Source of the DNA: Sphagnum compactum
Taxonomy: Eukaryota; Bryophyta; Sphagnopsida; Sphagnales
DNA: 64,000 bases
NCBI GenBank assembly: GCA_965153455.1
Contig: OZ234498.1
Location: forward strand, 9,734,001-9,798,000
Reading direction: 5' to 3'
A program made the translations under genes and the position numbers. Each line of letters begins with the position of its first letter. Positions within the stretch are counted from its first letter, which is position 1. Under the pieces are notes generated by a model. That model was not told the origin of the DNA, did no database searches, and was given only the letters and a program-made list of their open reading frames with translations. Shown here piece by piece: positions 47,135-60,929 of the stretch.

Positions 47135-49940
47135 GTTTAGATTGTAGGGTGAGTTTACAGTTCAGAGTAGGGACAACACCCCCCATGAGCAGGTCATTCC
47201 TGAAATAAGTGCCACAGTGGAGAGGGACATCAATGTTCAAACAATACAAGTAGATGAATGACATCCATGTCTATTCCATATGAATACCTGGCTCTTTTCA
47301 AACACAGCCCAGCTTCGGTAGAGGAAAAAGTTCTGCCTGGTAGTAACATCATGCTCTTCCAGATAAACTAGAAAATTTCTGCCAGTGAGCTTGAGGAGGG
47401 GGATGTGTCTGCCACATTCATCTGGGCTTCACAGAATTGGGGAAACCTTTGATGGTGTGGCCCAATTGGAGGTTCAGTAAGTCCATTGGGTCAGGTCCTC
47501 ATTGCCAAGTGAACTGTGGCTGCTGTTGTTCAAAACTGTAGTGATTTGTCTGCCAAACAATGGCTCCAGTTGCAGTGCTACTACTGTAGTCAGCACAAAT
47601 TTTGTTGGATATGATTTGTGGACAGACAGGAAGATGAGGGTCCACTGAGTGTGTTGCAGAATCATAGCTACTTACTTACTTACTTGACTTGTGGCAAAGC
47701 AAAGCTTTGGGCTTTGCTTCTTCTGTCCTCTGACATGACTTTTTTTCCTGTCTCAATGAATGCAGAGGGGGTGGTTCTGAACAAGCAGTCCATGCAATGA
47801 CTCTTTGTCCCTTACTTCCCTTACTACTAGCTCTAGAACTTTCTGGGTCTCACTCAATGCAGGCACTTCTATGAAACATGCCCATTCATTCATTCATTCC
47901 TCATATGCACATACATGTAGTAGTATACCAAGTGTCATTCACACATTGGGTCAAGATCAAGTCAAAATTTTACACTGCCCAAATTTGTTAGCATTTCTCC
48001 AACCCAGGATAATTTGGGCAGCAAAAAAAAAATTATTCGTGCCAAGGAGAGAGCCAAGAAATGCAAACAAAGGCATTTTTCCTTTGCCATTGCAAATGCT
48101 CTTGATGACTTTTACCTGACTAGATAGATTCAACAATTAGGGTGTACCATGGCAACACATACATACATGCACACACACTCCCTCCTAGCTTCAAAAAGCT
48201 TGAAAAGCTGTCCTCTTAAACCAGGGTTAACTATTCAGAGGCGAACCCAAATCATGTCAGGATTGATATAAGCGCTTCTTAACCCCAACCCAAAAAAAAA
48301 GGTGAAAGTTAACTAACTATCCATTTCCTCCTGTGTCTCTTGGACTGGTTACCAGTTTGACTGGATCAGCAAGCAGCCTGTTAGTGCCCTCTGTGTGGGT
48401 ACTCCACATGGGCCTTTGCAGGAGGAGGCAATGATGTTTGGTGTTGGTGTCAATGAACCCTCAGAGCCTATAGTGTTGTACATTATTTCTGCATTTAGTG
48501 GATTATAGGGGTGACTTAGTCTCAGATCACCATCCCCACTCTCTCTTCAGTTCTTCGGTATGGTGGAAGAAGGGTCTAGGGTTTAGACCCTTCCTTCCCT
48601 TATGTAATGCACAGCCCAAAAAAAAAAAGTTGCAGTGCTTTTTGGAGGGTTTAGGGTTTAAGTTTAGGCGATGATCAATGGTAAGAATTCAACCTTCCAT
48701 GCCAACCCATGACCCAAGTTGAGACCCAAATTAAAACTTACTTTGTATGGTGACAATGCGGTAATAGCTGCATATACACACCCATTTAACTAAAATGGCT
48801 AACTTTTATTGTTTTGAACAAAGTTTACATGAGAATGGCCCATCCCAAATGAAAAATTCAACAAAAAGTTCACCTAAGAAACCCATATGAGAAAGAAGAT
48901 GGTTGTTGACAAAAAGATTTGAACTTGAAGTCTATTACTTGAAGTTGGTGGTTTTCAACCATTACATCATAGGCCTTTATTTGAAAAATAAGGGAGGGGA
49001 AGAAGTCATTCCTACTATATTGACAATTTTAGTTGTGGTGCAATAAAAAAAATTTGATGAAACACTTTTTAGTTGGGCAATTGTCATATAGCAATATCGA
49101 GCCTAGTGCTACATTTAATTTTTAACCCTAGTTCGTGTACACATTACACACTCCGCAATGCTAGAGATTGTGTAAGTATAGAGTCGTACAACAAATGAAA
49201 ACTGGAGTTTGTACTACATTCAAAATGCATCTTTCAATTTGGGTTGAATTCTAATCACAAAAGTGTTCATAAACTCATACCACCACATTAGAACTGTGAA
49301 TTCATTCAATTTGTCTCGAATAGCAGCTCATTGCTGCTGAGGTTGATGCCATGACATTACAAGTGCTCCGTCCATCTGCTGGCTAACTAACATAACATGT
49401 GACCAACCCCCTCATGTGCACCTCCCTCATTCAGTGCAAACTTGTTCATGAAAATTCAGGTCCATGGACAAGAAAGAGTGGGTCCTAGTGCACCCACCAA
49501 AAAAATTCACAAAACCAGACTCTTTCTATCTGACATGAGACTTCTGACATATGAAGCTTTGTGCCCCCCATATCCACCCAAGTCCAGACGAACTTGTTTA
49601 CACATTTGAGACAGATTGTGGGAACCAAGGAAACAAAAATGGTGTCATCTGTGGTTGGTTATTTTCTCAAACCCGAAGCCGTTCTTCCTCGTCAGTCACG
49701 AGCTTTGTCTTCTCAAAAAATCTTGTATGTCATACTTAAAAAAAAGGCCATGATAATAAGAAATACACTGAACCAAGTTAGAGTTAGGACACGGAGTGTT
49801 CTACAAGATGGCAATGGGGGTCTATTAAGGCTTATTTCGGAGCATAACTAAGTGTCTTCTTCACCATTGATTCACAGTACTTTAGTTTGCTCGATGAATT
49901 ATGAAGTTGAGTCACAACTGGATTCAGACCTAGTTTCTTT
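47135..49940. other. Intergenic, no gene seen
   Basis: There are short tetranucleotide runs: TACT at about 47669-47690 and ATTC at about 47882-47900. No reading frame has a family resemblance. Confidence 0.5.
48914..48966 (-). repeat. tRNA-like pol III promoter remnant (SINE-like)
   Basis: On the minus strand TGTAATGGTTG (48966-48956) resembles an A box and AAGTTCAAATCTT (48926-48914) a B box, at tRNA-like spacing. It has no terminator or cloverleaf and is best read as a SINE-type relic. Confidence 0.35.
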
Positions 49941-49949
49941 GCTTTTCTT

Positions 49950-50245
49950 GTTCTTTGTAGTTTGAACCCACAAGAGCTACTTCTTGCCTTCAAATTGTTG
50001 TTTTTTGCCTTCACGATGGTGTTTCTTATTTTTGCATCATTACTTCTTACCTTCGTGCTACTACTTCCTTTTGGGCTATTGCTTTTTGCCATTGTGTTGT
50101 TTAGGTATCTATTCCTTCACACCATTGTTATGTTTCCCTTTGCATTGTTACTTCTTGTGAAGGCATTGCTATTGTGTCATTGCTTTGTAGTATTGGAGCT
50201 TGTACTTCCCCCTTTTTTTTCACATTTTGCAAGGTTTGAGCTTTT
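49950..50245 (+). repeat. Degenerate TTG/CTT-rich tandem array upstream of hAT copy C
   Basis: Units of roughly 20-27 bp built from words such as TTGCCTTC, ATTGTTG and CTTCTT repeat imperfectly. The array gives an open but Leu/Phe-rich frame (49962-50384) that is low complexity rather than protein. A similar array lies 5' of hAT copy E at about 60930-61450. Confidence 0.6.
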
Positions 50246-52710
50246 CTTGGTTACAATCGACAACATTTTTTTACAAGGTAAATTTGCTATTTTCATTTTT
50301 TTGTGTTTTTTGTTCTTGCCTTTGGCTTTTATTATAAATGTTTTTATTTTTTATTGTTCTTTAATTTTATTTTTTCATCTTTGATTTTTTTTAATGTTGG
50401 TTTGTGTAGGTTTCTTTACAAGATAGTTATTGCATTAGAGTTTTTTATTGCAGATTTATTTGTCTTGTAATGGAGAGGAAGTTTGATTCTCGGTTTTAAA
50501 TGTTGTAAATGTTTGCATTAGTTTTTTTAAAGTGTTCAACCCAGTAGCACATTTTATACTTCATTCTATACCAAGACCTTTGTTTGCAAGCCATTTTGTT
50601 TGTTTGAATTTTTCCACTCTTGACCTTGTTGAACATTGTATGAAAAATGGAAGGCTCTAATGAAAATGAAAAGACATGAATCTTAATTGAAAACAATGAA
50701 ATATTTTAAAATAATGTTGAATGTGAAGATGAAGTTATGGAAAAAACTAATGAGGACCCAAGTTTGCAAATGAAAGAAAGTAAAGTCTTAGAAAATGATG
50801 AAGAAAAAATGAATTTTTTTTTGGAATTATTGCATTCCCAAAGGAAAAAATGGAGGCCACATAATAGGAATTTTTATGTTACTCATTTTTGTGTGTGAAT
50901 GATAATAAAAAAGTGACATTTGATGCACCTCAAATCATGCATTATATCTTGTGTTACTCCAATTCCTTTGACCCAAAAATGAAACTAAAGAAGGGCCTAA
51001 TATTTTATTATTAAAAAAATGGAATAACTTTTTTGAAAAAATATGTTGATGTAGACCATTCTGAAATTTTTAAAAAAATTTGAAGAAGTGAACTATGTAG
51101 TGAAAACAAGTATGGAGAGTCAACCTATTAAAAAGAGACCAAATACATCTTATTCATCTATTTCTGTTTTTTGCACCTCCAAAGAGCCTTTCAAAAAGGA
51201 TGATGTGGAACAATAAAGCTTTTTAGAAAATCTTACACTTTTGATTTGTAAAAGACCATTTGTCTTTACAATTTGTGGAGAGTGTGTGATTAAAGCATTT
51301 AAACTTGCATTTGGGTCCTCAACTTCAATTCCCTTCATGAAATTTATTTCACACAATGTTTTGTCCAGCTTAATCAAGAAAACTAAATAGGTATATGTTT
51401 TTCTTTTACTTGAAGAACGTCATTCTACCATTATTAATTTTGATCTTTAAATGTTCAAGGGTGTTCACGATGTGTTTAAAGGGTCATAATTTTTTGGGGA
51501 TCTAATTGGAAATGAAAGCATGTTACTCTTAGTTTATTTGAGGCCTCTAAAAATATAGGATAAACATTGGCAAAAAGATTAATTAACCTTTTACATGAAT
51601 AGAACTTGAGAAATAAGATTATAGCATATGTTAAAGATGATGGTTCAAATTTGAACACAATGACAAGTGCTCTCAAGTCTATTGTCAAATGTGAATTTCT
51701 AAGTTTGAAGGAAAGCCTTTAAAGACCATGTTTTGAACATGTTTTCTCTAAAGATTGCCAATATGCCACAAGTGATAAAAACGTTTGTAAAGGCTTTAAA
51801 TATGTTTCCATCAAATCTACCTAAGAAAATTTATAGAAATGCATCACTTAGTCAAAGAAATCTAGTAAAGGCTAATTAGAATGGAACAAGGTTTACATTG
51901 AAATTGATTTGAGGCCAAGAAAATTGAATGATCTAATGAAAATTAAGTTTAATTTGTTTGTAATTTTTATTTTTATTTTTGGTTCGTGGAATTTGCAAAT
52001 TGTTGTGTTGATATTTAATCTATTCCTACAAGTTTGCAAGTAAGATCATATTGTTCAAAAAAGCATTTCAATTTAAGGTAGCAATAGTTTTATGTTTGCT
52101 AAACATAATTGCAAAACATTAGTAAGGATTACTAGTTGTGTGCCCTTACTTCTAACTTTGTATGTCTCTCAAATTATTGTTGATATTATTTCTCCAATTG
52201 TGAATGCTTGTGTGTTTAACCAATATCGTGGGCATTGATTATTTTCTAATGCTTCGCATGTAGAAATTACCACGGCCTTGAAACTAAAAGAACAATTTAA
52301 AATGACACCCTTTACGATTAATTTGATATAAGATTGTATGGCTATGGTTTTGGAGTTGTTTATGTTTGCATTTAACACTAGAAAACAAGTATGTGATGTT
52401 TTAGATGGTTTTCTTTCATTCTCAACAAAATATCAAAAGAAGGAAACCCATAACATGTTAATTCTAATGTTAAACCCAAGGTTTGAAAGTTTTAAGTTAG
52501 TTGCATCTTTTATTAACTAAGAGTAACTTGTTTCTATGGTGAAAGATAATGATAAATAATCTTTGTTTCCAATTCTATTGAAATGCCACCATGTATTTCA
52601 TTTTATGTTGGAATTTGAAACTGTGATAGATTAGTTGAATGATGAAAATTCTTGTCTTGACATTTTAAAGATGATTGCTAAGACTAGTGAGCCAACCAAG
52701 CAGTTGGTGA

Positions 52711-52715
52711 ATAGA
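52711..52715. repeat. Target site duplication ATAGA of the solo LTR
   Basis: ATAGA precedes the LTR and is repeated at 53537-53541 after it. Ignoring the LTR and one copy of the duplication, the hAT text on the two sides joins in the same frame. Confidence 0.92.
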
Positions 52716-53536
52716 TGTCGCAACCCCACTTTGGCCAAGTGTGGGGGTGAAGCCCAACACTTGGAAAAGTTGGAGATTTGGAGTCCTCCGGGACTCTCGA
52801 ATGTTTAGAGCTCGACAGCAAGGCCCAAAACACCTCGCATTGAGGAGTTCTTGGTGTCATTGGAAAGGTCTTGAAGCGTAGATATCGAAAATGGCCTCGC
52901 ATTGGCCATTTGGACATCTGTAGCCCAAGTTATGGGCAAAAGAAGGGCCGGGAGTCAAACTGGCAGTTTGACTCCCGACCACTAAAAGTCGGGAATCGAC
53001 CTCTTCCCGACATGCGATTTGAGTGTGCGACCTGGCGTTGAAAAGATCTCAACGAGGGCTACAACTTTGGTTTAGACCTCGTTGCGATCGGACTCTGCAG
53101 TCAGGAGTTATGGTCGTTCAAAGTTCCGGGAGTTTAGCTGGGACAATTTTGGGACTCCATTTCGGGAGTCCCAACAAAATGTGCCATTTGGATGTAGCCT
53201 TCACGGCGAGCTGCAGAGAATACTATATGGGGGAAGGTGGTGGCTTCCCCCGAGTCCGGGCCGTGGTGAGTCTTGTGTGTCCAAGCGCCCGTGGCTTGTC
53301 CCAACACCCAAGGGTGTCCTGAATGCTAAACTAACCTCTTGTGGTTGGTTTTTGGATGCAGATTCACACAAGGTAAGTTAGTCCCTCGTCCTAGTCTAAT
53401 CCCTGGGCTCCCAACTCGACCCTCTACCCCTTTTTAGAGTTGCAAGTCGAGAGCGTGCCTCTAAGTCTCAACTTTCCGCAACTTGACTTTGTGAAACCCT
53501 CAAGTGGGTTTCACCCCGTGACTTAGGAGCGCATCA
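52716..53536 (+). mobile_element. Solo LTR of the gypsy family (821 bp)
   Basis: From TGTCGCAACCCC to GCATCA it aligns end to end with the LTRs at 4146 and 8425 but with many more differences, including in the terminal region, so it is an older insertion or a diverged subfamily. Intact 5-bp duplications show that it arose by LTR-LTR recombination after a full insertion. The 14-bp hairpin is conserved. Confidence 0.93.
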
Positions 53537-53939
53537 ATAGAGAATCACTAATGTTCTAGAGGTACCAAGTTGATTCAAAGGATATTAAGTGTCTTTTGGA
53601 ATGGTGAGAAAACATGAATCCTTGTTTTCAATTGTTATTTTTCTTGCTTGTCAAATCTTTGGAATTGTGAGATCCCAATTTGAAATTAAGGGGATTTTTT
53701 CTTTGGTTGGAATGTTGAAAATTTTGAGGAGATGTGTCAAATAGATAATTTAAATATATTAATATTTATAAACAAGAATTGGTCAAATGATCTTATGGTG
53801 AGTTGTTTTTTGCCTTTCGACTTGATAGAGTTGATTGAAATTAATGCTTCTTTAAAAGAAGATCTAGAAGAATATGAAGGTGAGCTTAAGCAAAACGAGT
53901 TTGTAATTTATAATTTTGTAATAAAATTTTGAACGTTGT

Positions 53940-56900
53940 TATCTGAGCTATGAGAATCACCTTGAGTATTTGATGGATGTTATTTTCTAGGACACCTAGA
54001 AGTGTGAGATTCGGATTTTAATTTGTTAAAAGAAATTTGATATCCTTGACGAATATTCAATTGAATTCTTTTATAAAAATTCATTCAAGATCTGACCCAA
54101 TTCTTTAAAAGCATTTAAAAAACCAAAATTGGTGGATATTAAAAAAATGATATCCACCCAACAACACTGATCATTACCTTCTATGATGGCTTAAGTTCCA
54201 AAGCATGAAAATCATTGGAGAGTAATTCTTTTGGGTATTATGCACAAGCCAAAAGCAATCTAATTCACTTGAGGCAATGAGGTGCAGCATGCTTTGCAGC
54301 AGGATGCTAACTTGAAAGTAACTTGATCACTGGACAGGGTAAGGGAGAAGTTGGAGGATCACATAAAGACTTCAGCCCTTAGTATGGACCAGAGTGAACC
54401 AACACTCACCATGGCACCATATAGGATGGATGACATATAGACAGAAAAAAAATAATCATTTTTTTCACATCCCACATGGGGACAATTAACCACCCATGTT
54501 AACCATGGTGGTTATCTATGTCCTAACCATCCACATGCATCTACATATGTAGACCACCAAGTGCCTTACTACTTACATACATACATGGAGGAGAATACTA
54601 TACAATCACCTCTTTGTCAAGGTTGGACACTTTCTAGTGTGGGTCAGGGGATGCAATAGCAGCCCATTTCTCCCCTACTAGAGCTTGAAAGTCTGTGGGG
54701 TTGGTATTGACTCACCAACAAGAGTGCAATACTTTGATGGACATCAAGTTATGAAAGAAGAAGAAGACCCCATCCTTTGGGTTTATTTGGAGTTGGTAGC
54801 TAGCATCTAGTGTTACTTGTAGCTGACAACCATAACCACTACTAGTGCATGATGACTAGAAGTAAAAGTTTAATTGTGTTGATGGGCAATGAGTAGTAGA
54901 TGTGTGTTGGGTATGCATTGTGGAGTAGGAGACAAAGGTCATCTCTGAAAGGTTTGTCTGACATGTGAGACCTACTAGGGTTAGAACCATCCCATGATCT
55001 ATTGCACCCACTTTGTTTGTGTGAGTTTTTCAAAATGGGCCCCCCCCCCACCCCCTTTAGTAGCTGCATCTCTTGTGCTTTGGTGTCCAAGTTCTCTGAG
55101 TACTTGAGTAGATGCAATGTCAATGTCACAATGACCCTTCATTCAAGCGCCTTGTGTCAGCTAGGCAGGTGCCTTGGGTTAAACCCGCACCTACATAGGT
55201 TACCATGGTAAAACTACAAACCCTAAATTACAGGGCTCACTAAAGAAAATCCATAATTTTCGTGGGTTTTTCAAAAATGGTGGATGAAATGGGTTTTCAT
55301 TTCATGGAGGTCCATTTTTGCCTTTAGGAAAGTTCATCATTTTGATGATAGTTTACAATATACAACCGCTACAGCACATGACAAATTCAATTGACATTCG
55401 GTGCAAAACTAACTCTCTATGGGCCAAATCTGCAAAATTTTCTTGGTACTCCAATTTGTTCAGTGTCGGGTACATACCCAAATCCTAAATTTTAATATCC
55501 ATGGTCGGATGGACCGTCTTCATAGCCAATCATGTCAAAATGTAGTATCATCTAGGACTCAAAATTGGAGCCAACAGAATCCAAATTTTGTGTTACATAC
55601 GGACAAAAATTAGATCCAACAGATTCAATAACTGAACCACTCAACAAGAAAAACTGATTTAGTTTTTACATGGATGGTCCTACAGGCGAAGGAGGACTTG
55701 TTGCCAATTTACTTTAACACATAAGTCACAGAGCACAAACAACCAAAAATTGGATGTAGAGATCCAAACCCAAAAAAACATTAAAAAATCATTCATGTAG
55801 AAACTGATACTTACCATTTTATTAGTAGTAGTGTTAGAGGAGTTCAAGCCTATTGTGTTGTTCTTCACACCAATTAGACTAACTTGAAGTGTAAGTTGCT
55901 ATTTTGCACTCATTGAAAGTGCCCTATTCTTACATATGGCCATAGTTGTTAATGCAGTCAGGACAAGAGTCCTACTACAATTATTTTTCCCTCAGTCTGC
56001 CCTTTGTTTGCCCCATTTTTTTGGCATTTCGAGACATGATGTTTCGGGTCCATGTCATACATGGTTTAGGCATGTTACAGGTGTTAGGGGGGTATGTGAC
56101 ATGCTACAAAACCCCTTGGCACATGCTACCTGGCATGTTACATGGCCTTTTGGTACTCTGGGTACTCATAACATGGGAGGTTATGAGTGCAAAACATGAC
56201 AAGGTGAAAAAAAACAAAAAATTCAGGGCAAAAGGGCAGACTGAGAGAGGACGGGGGAAAAATTTGCTTTGCTGCAGTATAACTCTTTGTACTGAACTGC
56301 ATTAACATCGATGGGCATTTGTAAAGCTCGGGTTGAAAGAAAGCGTCTCTAAAACTGCTCCCTCAAAGAAACAAACAGTGCTCCCCTCCCTCACATCTAT
56401 TTCCACATTCATTTTTTATGTCAGACCTGGTAGTTGCAAAATTTGTGTGACATGGGGTTCTGGGACATTTGTAGGAGAGGAAAGCTTCAAAAGTGTGAGA
56501 GAGAGAATGCTTCTTCTATCTATCAGTGTGCAAGTCTGTTCATGTGCAGCAAGCAGCATGGGAAGAAAAAGGTTTATAAAAAAGTCTGGGGATGAAGTAA
56601 GTAAGTAGTACTTGTTCAACAGATCACAATTCACACAAATGAGTCCTTCGGACAGTTGCTGTTGAAGCACCACTCAATCCCAACGAGTACCCCCAGTACC
56701 TTAAAAGGTGTTCTCATCTGTCAACAACTTGATTTGCATCAAAATCAGTGCGTTTCTTTTTGGGAATTTGTTTTTATGCAGACTAACTGGCGAATCATCC
56801 TCTCTTACAGGAAGCTGTAGAAAAAGTGGCAATCAAATCAAAGGCTGCTTCAAATCTAATCTAGGGTTTGAGAGTTCAGGCTTCTAGCTTTGAACCTTGA

Positions 56901-57800
56901 GATGTCAACAAGAGAACTAACTTTGTGGCCTGCCCCCCACTTGTGACTTGACTCTTTGTGTCCAGCCATAATGAACCTGTTGTGACCTAAAAGGAACCTT
57001 AAAGTGGAAAAGGAAAAAGGTGGCAAACTTCATTCGGCGTTCGATGGCTACAATAATCATGCAACATCGTGTGCGCTTCTTGTTTTAGATGTTCTTGTTT
57101 TGTATTGTTTTATGTTTCAAATGCTTGCTTTCATGGAGGAGCTAATTTGCGGGCATTTGGTCTAGTGTGTTTATGATGAGCTTCCTAGTATATTTACATT
57201 GTTTTCTTGTTCTTCATGGAGCGGCTTTTGGGACCAACTATGGAGATTCAATGATGGATGGAGCGCAAGGTATTTAGGAGCTGACTTTGGTGCAAGAAGA
57301 AGTAGAGATCCAAAGTTAAGTTTACAAAAAGTTTGCTATAGTTGGTTTTTAGTTTTTAGTTGTTTCATTTCAAAGGCACTCATGAGAAGAAGGAGATCAT
57401 TACTACTAATAGGATTTCAAAAATAAATAAAAGAAGGAAAACAACTCAGACATGGAAATTGTTTTGGATTTTGATTTAGGCTTTTTGTTTGAACTAATGT
57501 ATGTTCATTTTGTATTCAGCAATGGAGAACAATATGAATAATAATTGTATATGTGAAATAGTAGGATTAATGTTGTAATTAAAAATGTATCAAATCTATA
57601 TTTCTTTATGTAGTATTTTAGATGTAAATATTGAAGTACAAATTTAGTGACATGAAAATTCAATTTAGGAACCACAAATTTTAGTACTTATCATTTGGTG
57701 ACCATCACCAAGATGAATCTAAGAAAAGAAATCAAGATTTTTACGTATTATTGACTAGTTTTTTAATTTTTTTCTTAAGAATGCATCATAGGAGGAAGTG
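53940..57800. other. Intergenic, no gene seen
   Basis: Contains a C-run at about 55039-55050 and AT-rich stretches. The frame at 57199-57426 has no family resemblance. Confidence 0.5.
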
Positions 57801-57849
57801 CTTTCTTAATTCTATAGATTTATACTTGATCAGTTTTTTTTTTTTTAAA

Positions 57850-59020
57850 TACTTAAGTGGTGTAGTTGGTGTAAGGGTTTGAAGTAAAGAAGAAATTGAT
57901 CAAGTAGAAGAAGTAAAAAAGGAAAATATTGAATGAGTGATGACTAGGAGTTTACAATGATAGTTGGATCAAACTAGAATTCAATAGAATGAAACATTAG
58001 GATTGGAAGAACAAGAACAATTTAATTGTGTGAAAAAACAATGTAATTTTGTATGCCTAAACAAGTGTAATATACAATGGAATGCATGCCAAGAACAAAA
58101 GAACATCCTACAAGATATCAAACACTTTCTAAACAAGGTTGGAACCCTATGCTACATTTACTAGAAGAACACAAAGGTAAACCAATAAACAAAATTGTTT
58201 GCAATGAAAGAGACACAATTGGAAGTTGATCCAGATGTTTAGCGAGATAATGAATTGAGGGCCACACTTGTGATTATGAGGCAACAGGTGCAAGGAAGAA
58301 CATGTAATTGAATCTATCACCTTTTAAGCACTATGAGATGCATAGATTGACGTATGTACCATTTATTTCTAAAGAAGGGTGGGGAAGACAAGATTTAAAA
58401 TTAGAAAACAAAGTATCTAACTAGCAATTTAACTCATTGCCATACGATCAACCCTTCGAAGAATGGAGGGCAACATAGGTTTGTTTGTCCATATACTCTT
58501 CATGTATTATATACAACCTTTACAACCTATGTTATCAACTAGGTTGTAAAAGTAATGAAAGTTGCACATTAATATCATAGACCAAGAATTCATCTATAAC
58601 ACAAATCTCAATCTATATTTGTTCCAAGCGTAGATGCAACTGTGGAGATTAGCCAAAATAGGTTGTTGAATACTATATCATAGATGAAGAAGGACCAACA
58701 AAGGAAAATATCAATATGGAAAACTAGTTTGGTACTAAGGAACCCATGGTGTAAATGATAGACCAAAATCCATACCAAATTGTTGTAGTTATTGCAAATA
58801 AGAAAGCCATGTGATTATTGATTATCTGTTCATTGAGGAATTTGTTAAGCAAGGATTAATGGATCAAGTAACCACTGAAGTACATAATAAATTGGGCATG
58901 GAAAAAGTACAGCCCAAAGGAGCAACATTGAAAAACACAAGGGGGACACTTAGTGTAAAGTTAGGGATCCACGTGTATGAAATGACCATTTTTAAGGGGG
59001 GTATTAGATAATCGTCCAAC
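57850..59020 (+). pseudogene. Possible gag-like retroelement remnant
   Basis: Near 58760-58820 a CSYC..KxxHxxxD-like stretch recalls a zinc knuckle, and the frame 58811-59011 continues with DQVTTEVHNKLGMEKVQP. The pattern is weak and surrounded by stops, and no polymerase or LTR is recognised. This is a low-confidence guess. Confidence 0.2.
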
Positions 59021-59389
59021 CTATTTTTTATCAGCCTATTATTATCTAATTTTCTAATATATACATATCAAGGCCACCTTATATTAATTATAATCCATTT
59101 TTTCAGATTATTACATACCCTATGTTATAATTAAATTGATCATTTGAATAAAATGTACCTTATTTTTTTAACTAATTAAATTCTAATTTTTACCCAACAA
59201 CTAATATATTGCACCCTATATTTTTCCTCACATATTTTTTACTTTTTTTTTAATTAATGTCCCCCCGTCGGGTCGAAAAACCATGGGGGTAACGTGAATA
59301 GCCAGAAGTTGAAAAACACAATATATTATGTCGATGGAAAAAAACTTGAAATCATTTATGGATACTTTCCATTAAAAAATCAAATATCC

Positions 59390-60520
59390 CTCATTGACAT
59401 ACTTTACCACACTTTCACCCACAAGGCTTGTTCTATTCTTCTTTACCTTTTATAGACTTTGTATGCCAAATTAAAAAAAATTGCAAATCGTATTGAATAG
59501 ATTTAATAAAAATATACTTAAGGTTTTGAAACACTTCTTCATCTGTTGTTGCATATTGGTAAAAGCTTTTAAAAAAACATGGTCAAAATAAGAACCTTGA
59601 AAGCTTTCTTCCAAACCCAAATTTTCACAACTCACAATAGACTTAAAAATAGTTGTCATAACATTTGGATCTAATGTCTCATCTTTTACATAAGTAAGAT
59701 TTTATTCTTCAACCCTTATTCATCTAACAATTATGTTAGATTTTTTAATTAAGGCTTGACCAATAACTTTTGTTGCCTTAAACAAACTAATAGTGACGTG
59801 TTTTGGCTACTAATCAACCTCAAATTTTTTTTATCACAAGAGTAAAAATGACATGTGCACCTTGAAACATTCATAAATCAAAACTTGTTGAAATATTGCA
59901 TTTTGTTGATTTTTGCAGAACATACCTTTGTTTGTTTTTCCACTAAGTTAAGCAACATTTCTTGATAATATTGTTTTCTTAAAGGAAAGACCACTTCAAG
60001 ACATAAATGCAAGGCTAAACATTTCATCCAAATACTTTACATGGACCACAAATTACATTGGCAAGTGATTTTTGACAATCAAAAGGCCTAAATCTTGCAA
60101 AAATTCTTTTTGATATACATCATCATTTTTTAAAAGATCTTTTGTAACAAAAAAATTTGAAATTCGTCGATAGACCAAATAGGCCTTTTCTTTGCTAGTT
60201 ACCTCTAAACAATTTATTTTAATGGACTATTAACCTCCACAATGTTTTTTGTAATAATGGCATGGTCTACATTCACATGTTTATTAAAAGTTGTTACACC
60301 ATTTGTTTTGTAATATGAAATTGAACTATTGTAATAAAGAATACAACACATCATTTGAATATTATTATGATTAACTTCTTTGTTATCAATAACAAAGAAA
60401 AAAACTTGACAAAGTGCATTTCTACCATGTAGTTTCCATTTAATTTTTGAACATGCAACTTTTGAAGGTTCATTTTCATTTTTTCTTTTTCTTTTTTAAG
60501 AATTCTATTGCTTTCTATTT
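59390..60520 (-). pseudogene. hAT transposase pseudogene, copy E
   Basis: On the minus strand, N to C: a BED finger (about 60450-60240, YYKTNGVTTFNKHVNVDH); DVYQKEFLQDLGLLIVKNHLP (about 60130-60060); the core entry in several frames; IVSCENLGLEESFQGSYFDHVF (about 59637-59572); and KGKEEWNK-like text near 59430. The catalytic core is cut short and the dimerisation domain is absent. Stops and frameshifts are numerous. The order and wording match copies A and C. Confidence 0.85.
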
Positions 60521-60929
60521 CCAAACTGGGATAATCTTTAGACATTTCTTCCATAGGAACATCATTGAAAAAATTTCACATGTTTCATTTTTAATTGAAA
60601 TTATGTTTTCATTTTCACTAAGATTGTTATATCAAAGTGTGTTTCTATTTTTTCACTTGCAAATTCATTTGACTATCTAAAGGTTACAATACAACTCAAA
60701 ACATATTTCCCAATGTTAAAATGTTACCAAGTTTAATAATACACAAAGATTGAAAGTGGAACATAAAAAAATCTTTTACCAAAATAAATGGAAAAATAAA
60801 CATTAACATCTAAACAAAAAACACAAAATTACAAACATAGTTTGAAAGTCATATATGAAAAAACAACTCAGTGGTGGAGCTAAGTTCCTTGCTCCTAAAC
60901 ATGCAAAAATTAAGTGAGAAGAAATACCA

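Larger units (their letters stand above)
50930..53932 (+). pseudogene. hAT transposase pseudogene, copy C (carries a solo LTR)
   Basis: This is the fullest hAT relic. In order it shows: a BED finger region (about 50930-51090, HYILCYSNSFDPKM then KKGLIFYYKKNGITFLKK); MESQPIKKRPNTSYS; the DLGLLI/ICKRPF-type core entry; FDL.MFKGVHDVF; IIAYVKDDGSNLNTMTSALK (about 51618-51680); FEHVFSKDCQYATSDK (about 51731-51780); a short AT-rich intron-like break at about 51955-52045; VNACVFNQYRGHWLFS (about 52190-52240); and THNMLILMLNPRFESFK (about 52448-52498). The C-terminal dimerisation block has EWW-like remains at 53600 and INKNWSNDL near 53770. Stops are numerous. An 821-bp solo LTR plus 5-bp duplication is inserted at 52716 in the dimerisation region. 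It is non-functional. Confidence 0.88.

Noticed and set aside
47079-47264. 61-codon minus-strand frame as a gene
   Set aside because: Only its last 15 residues belong to the hAT fragment; the rest is random extension.
49962-50384. 140-codon hydrophobic frame
   Set aside because: Same kind of pyrimidine-rich array, low complexity, no domain, no clear start context.
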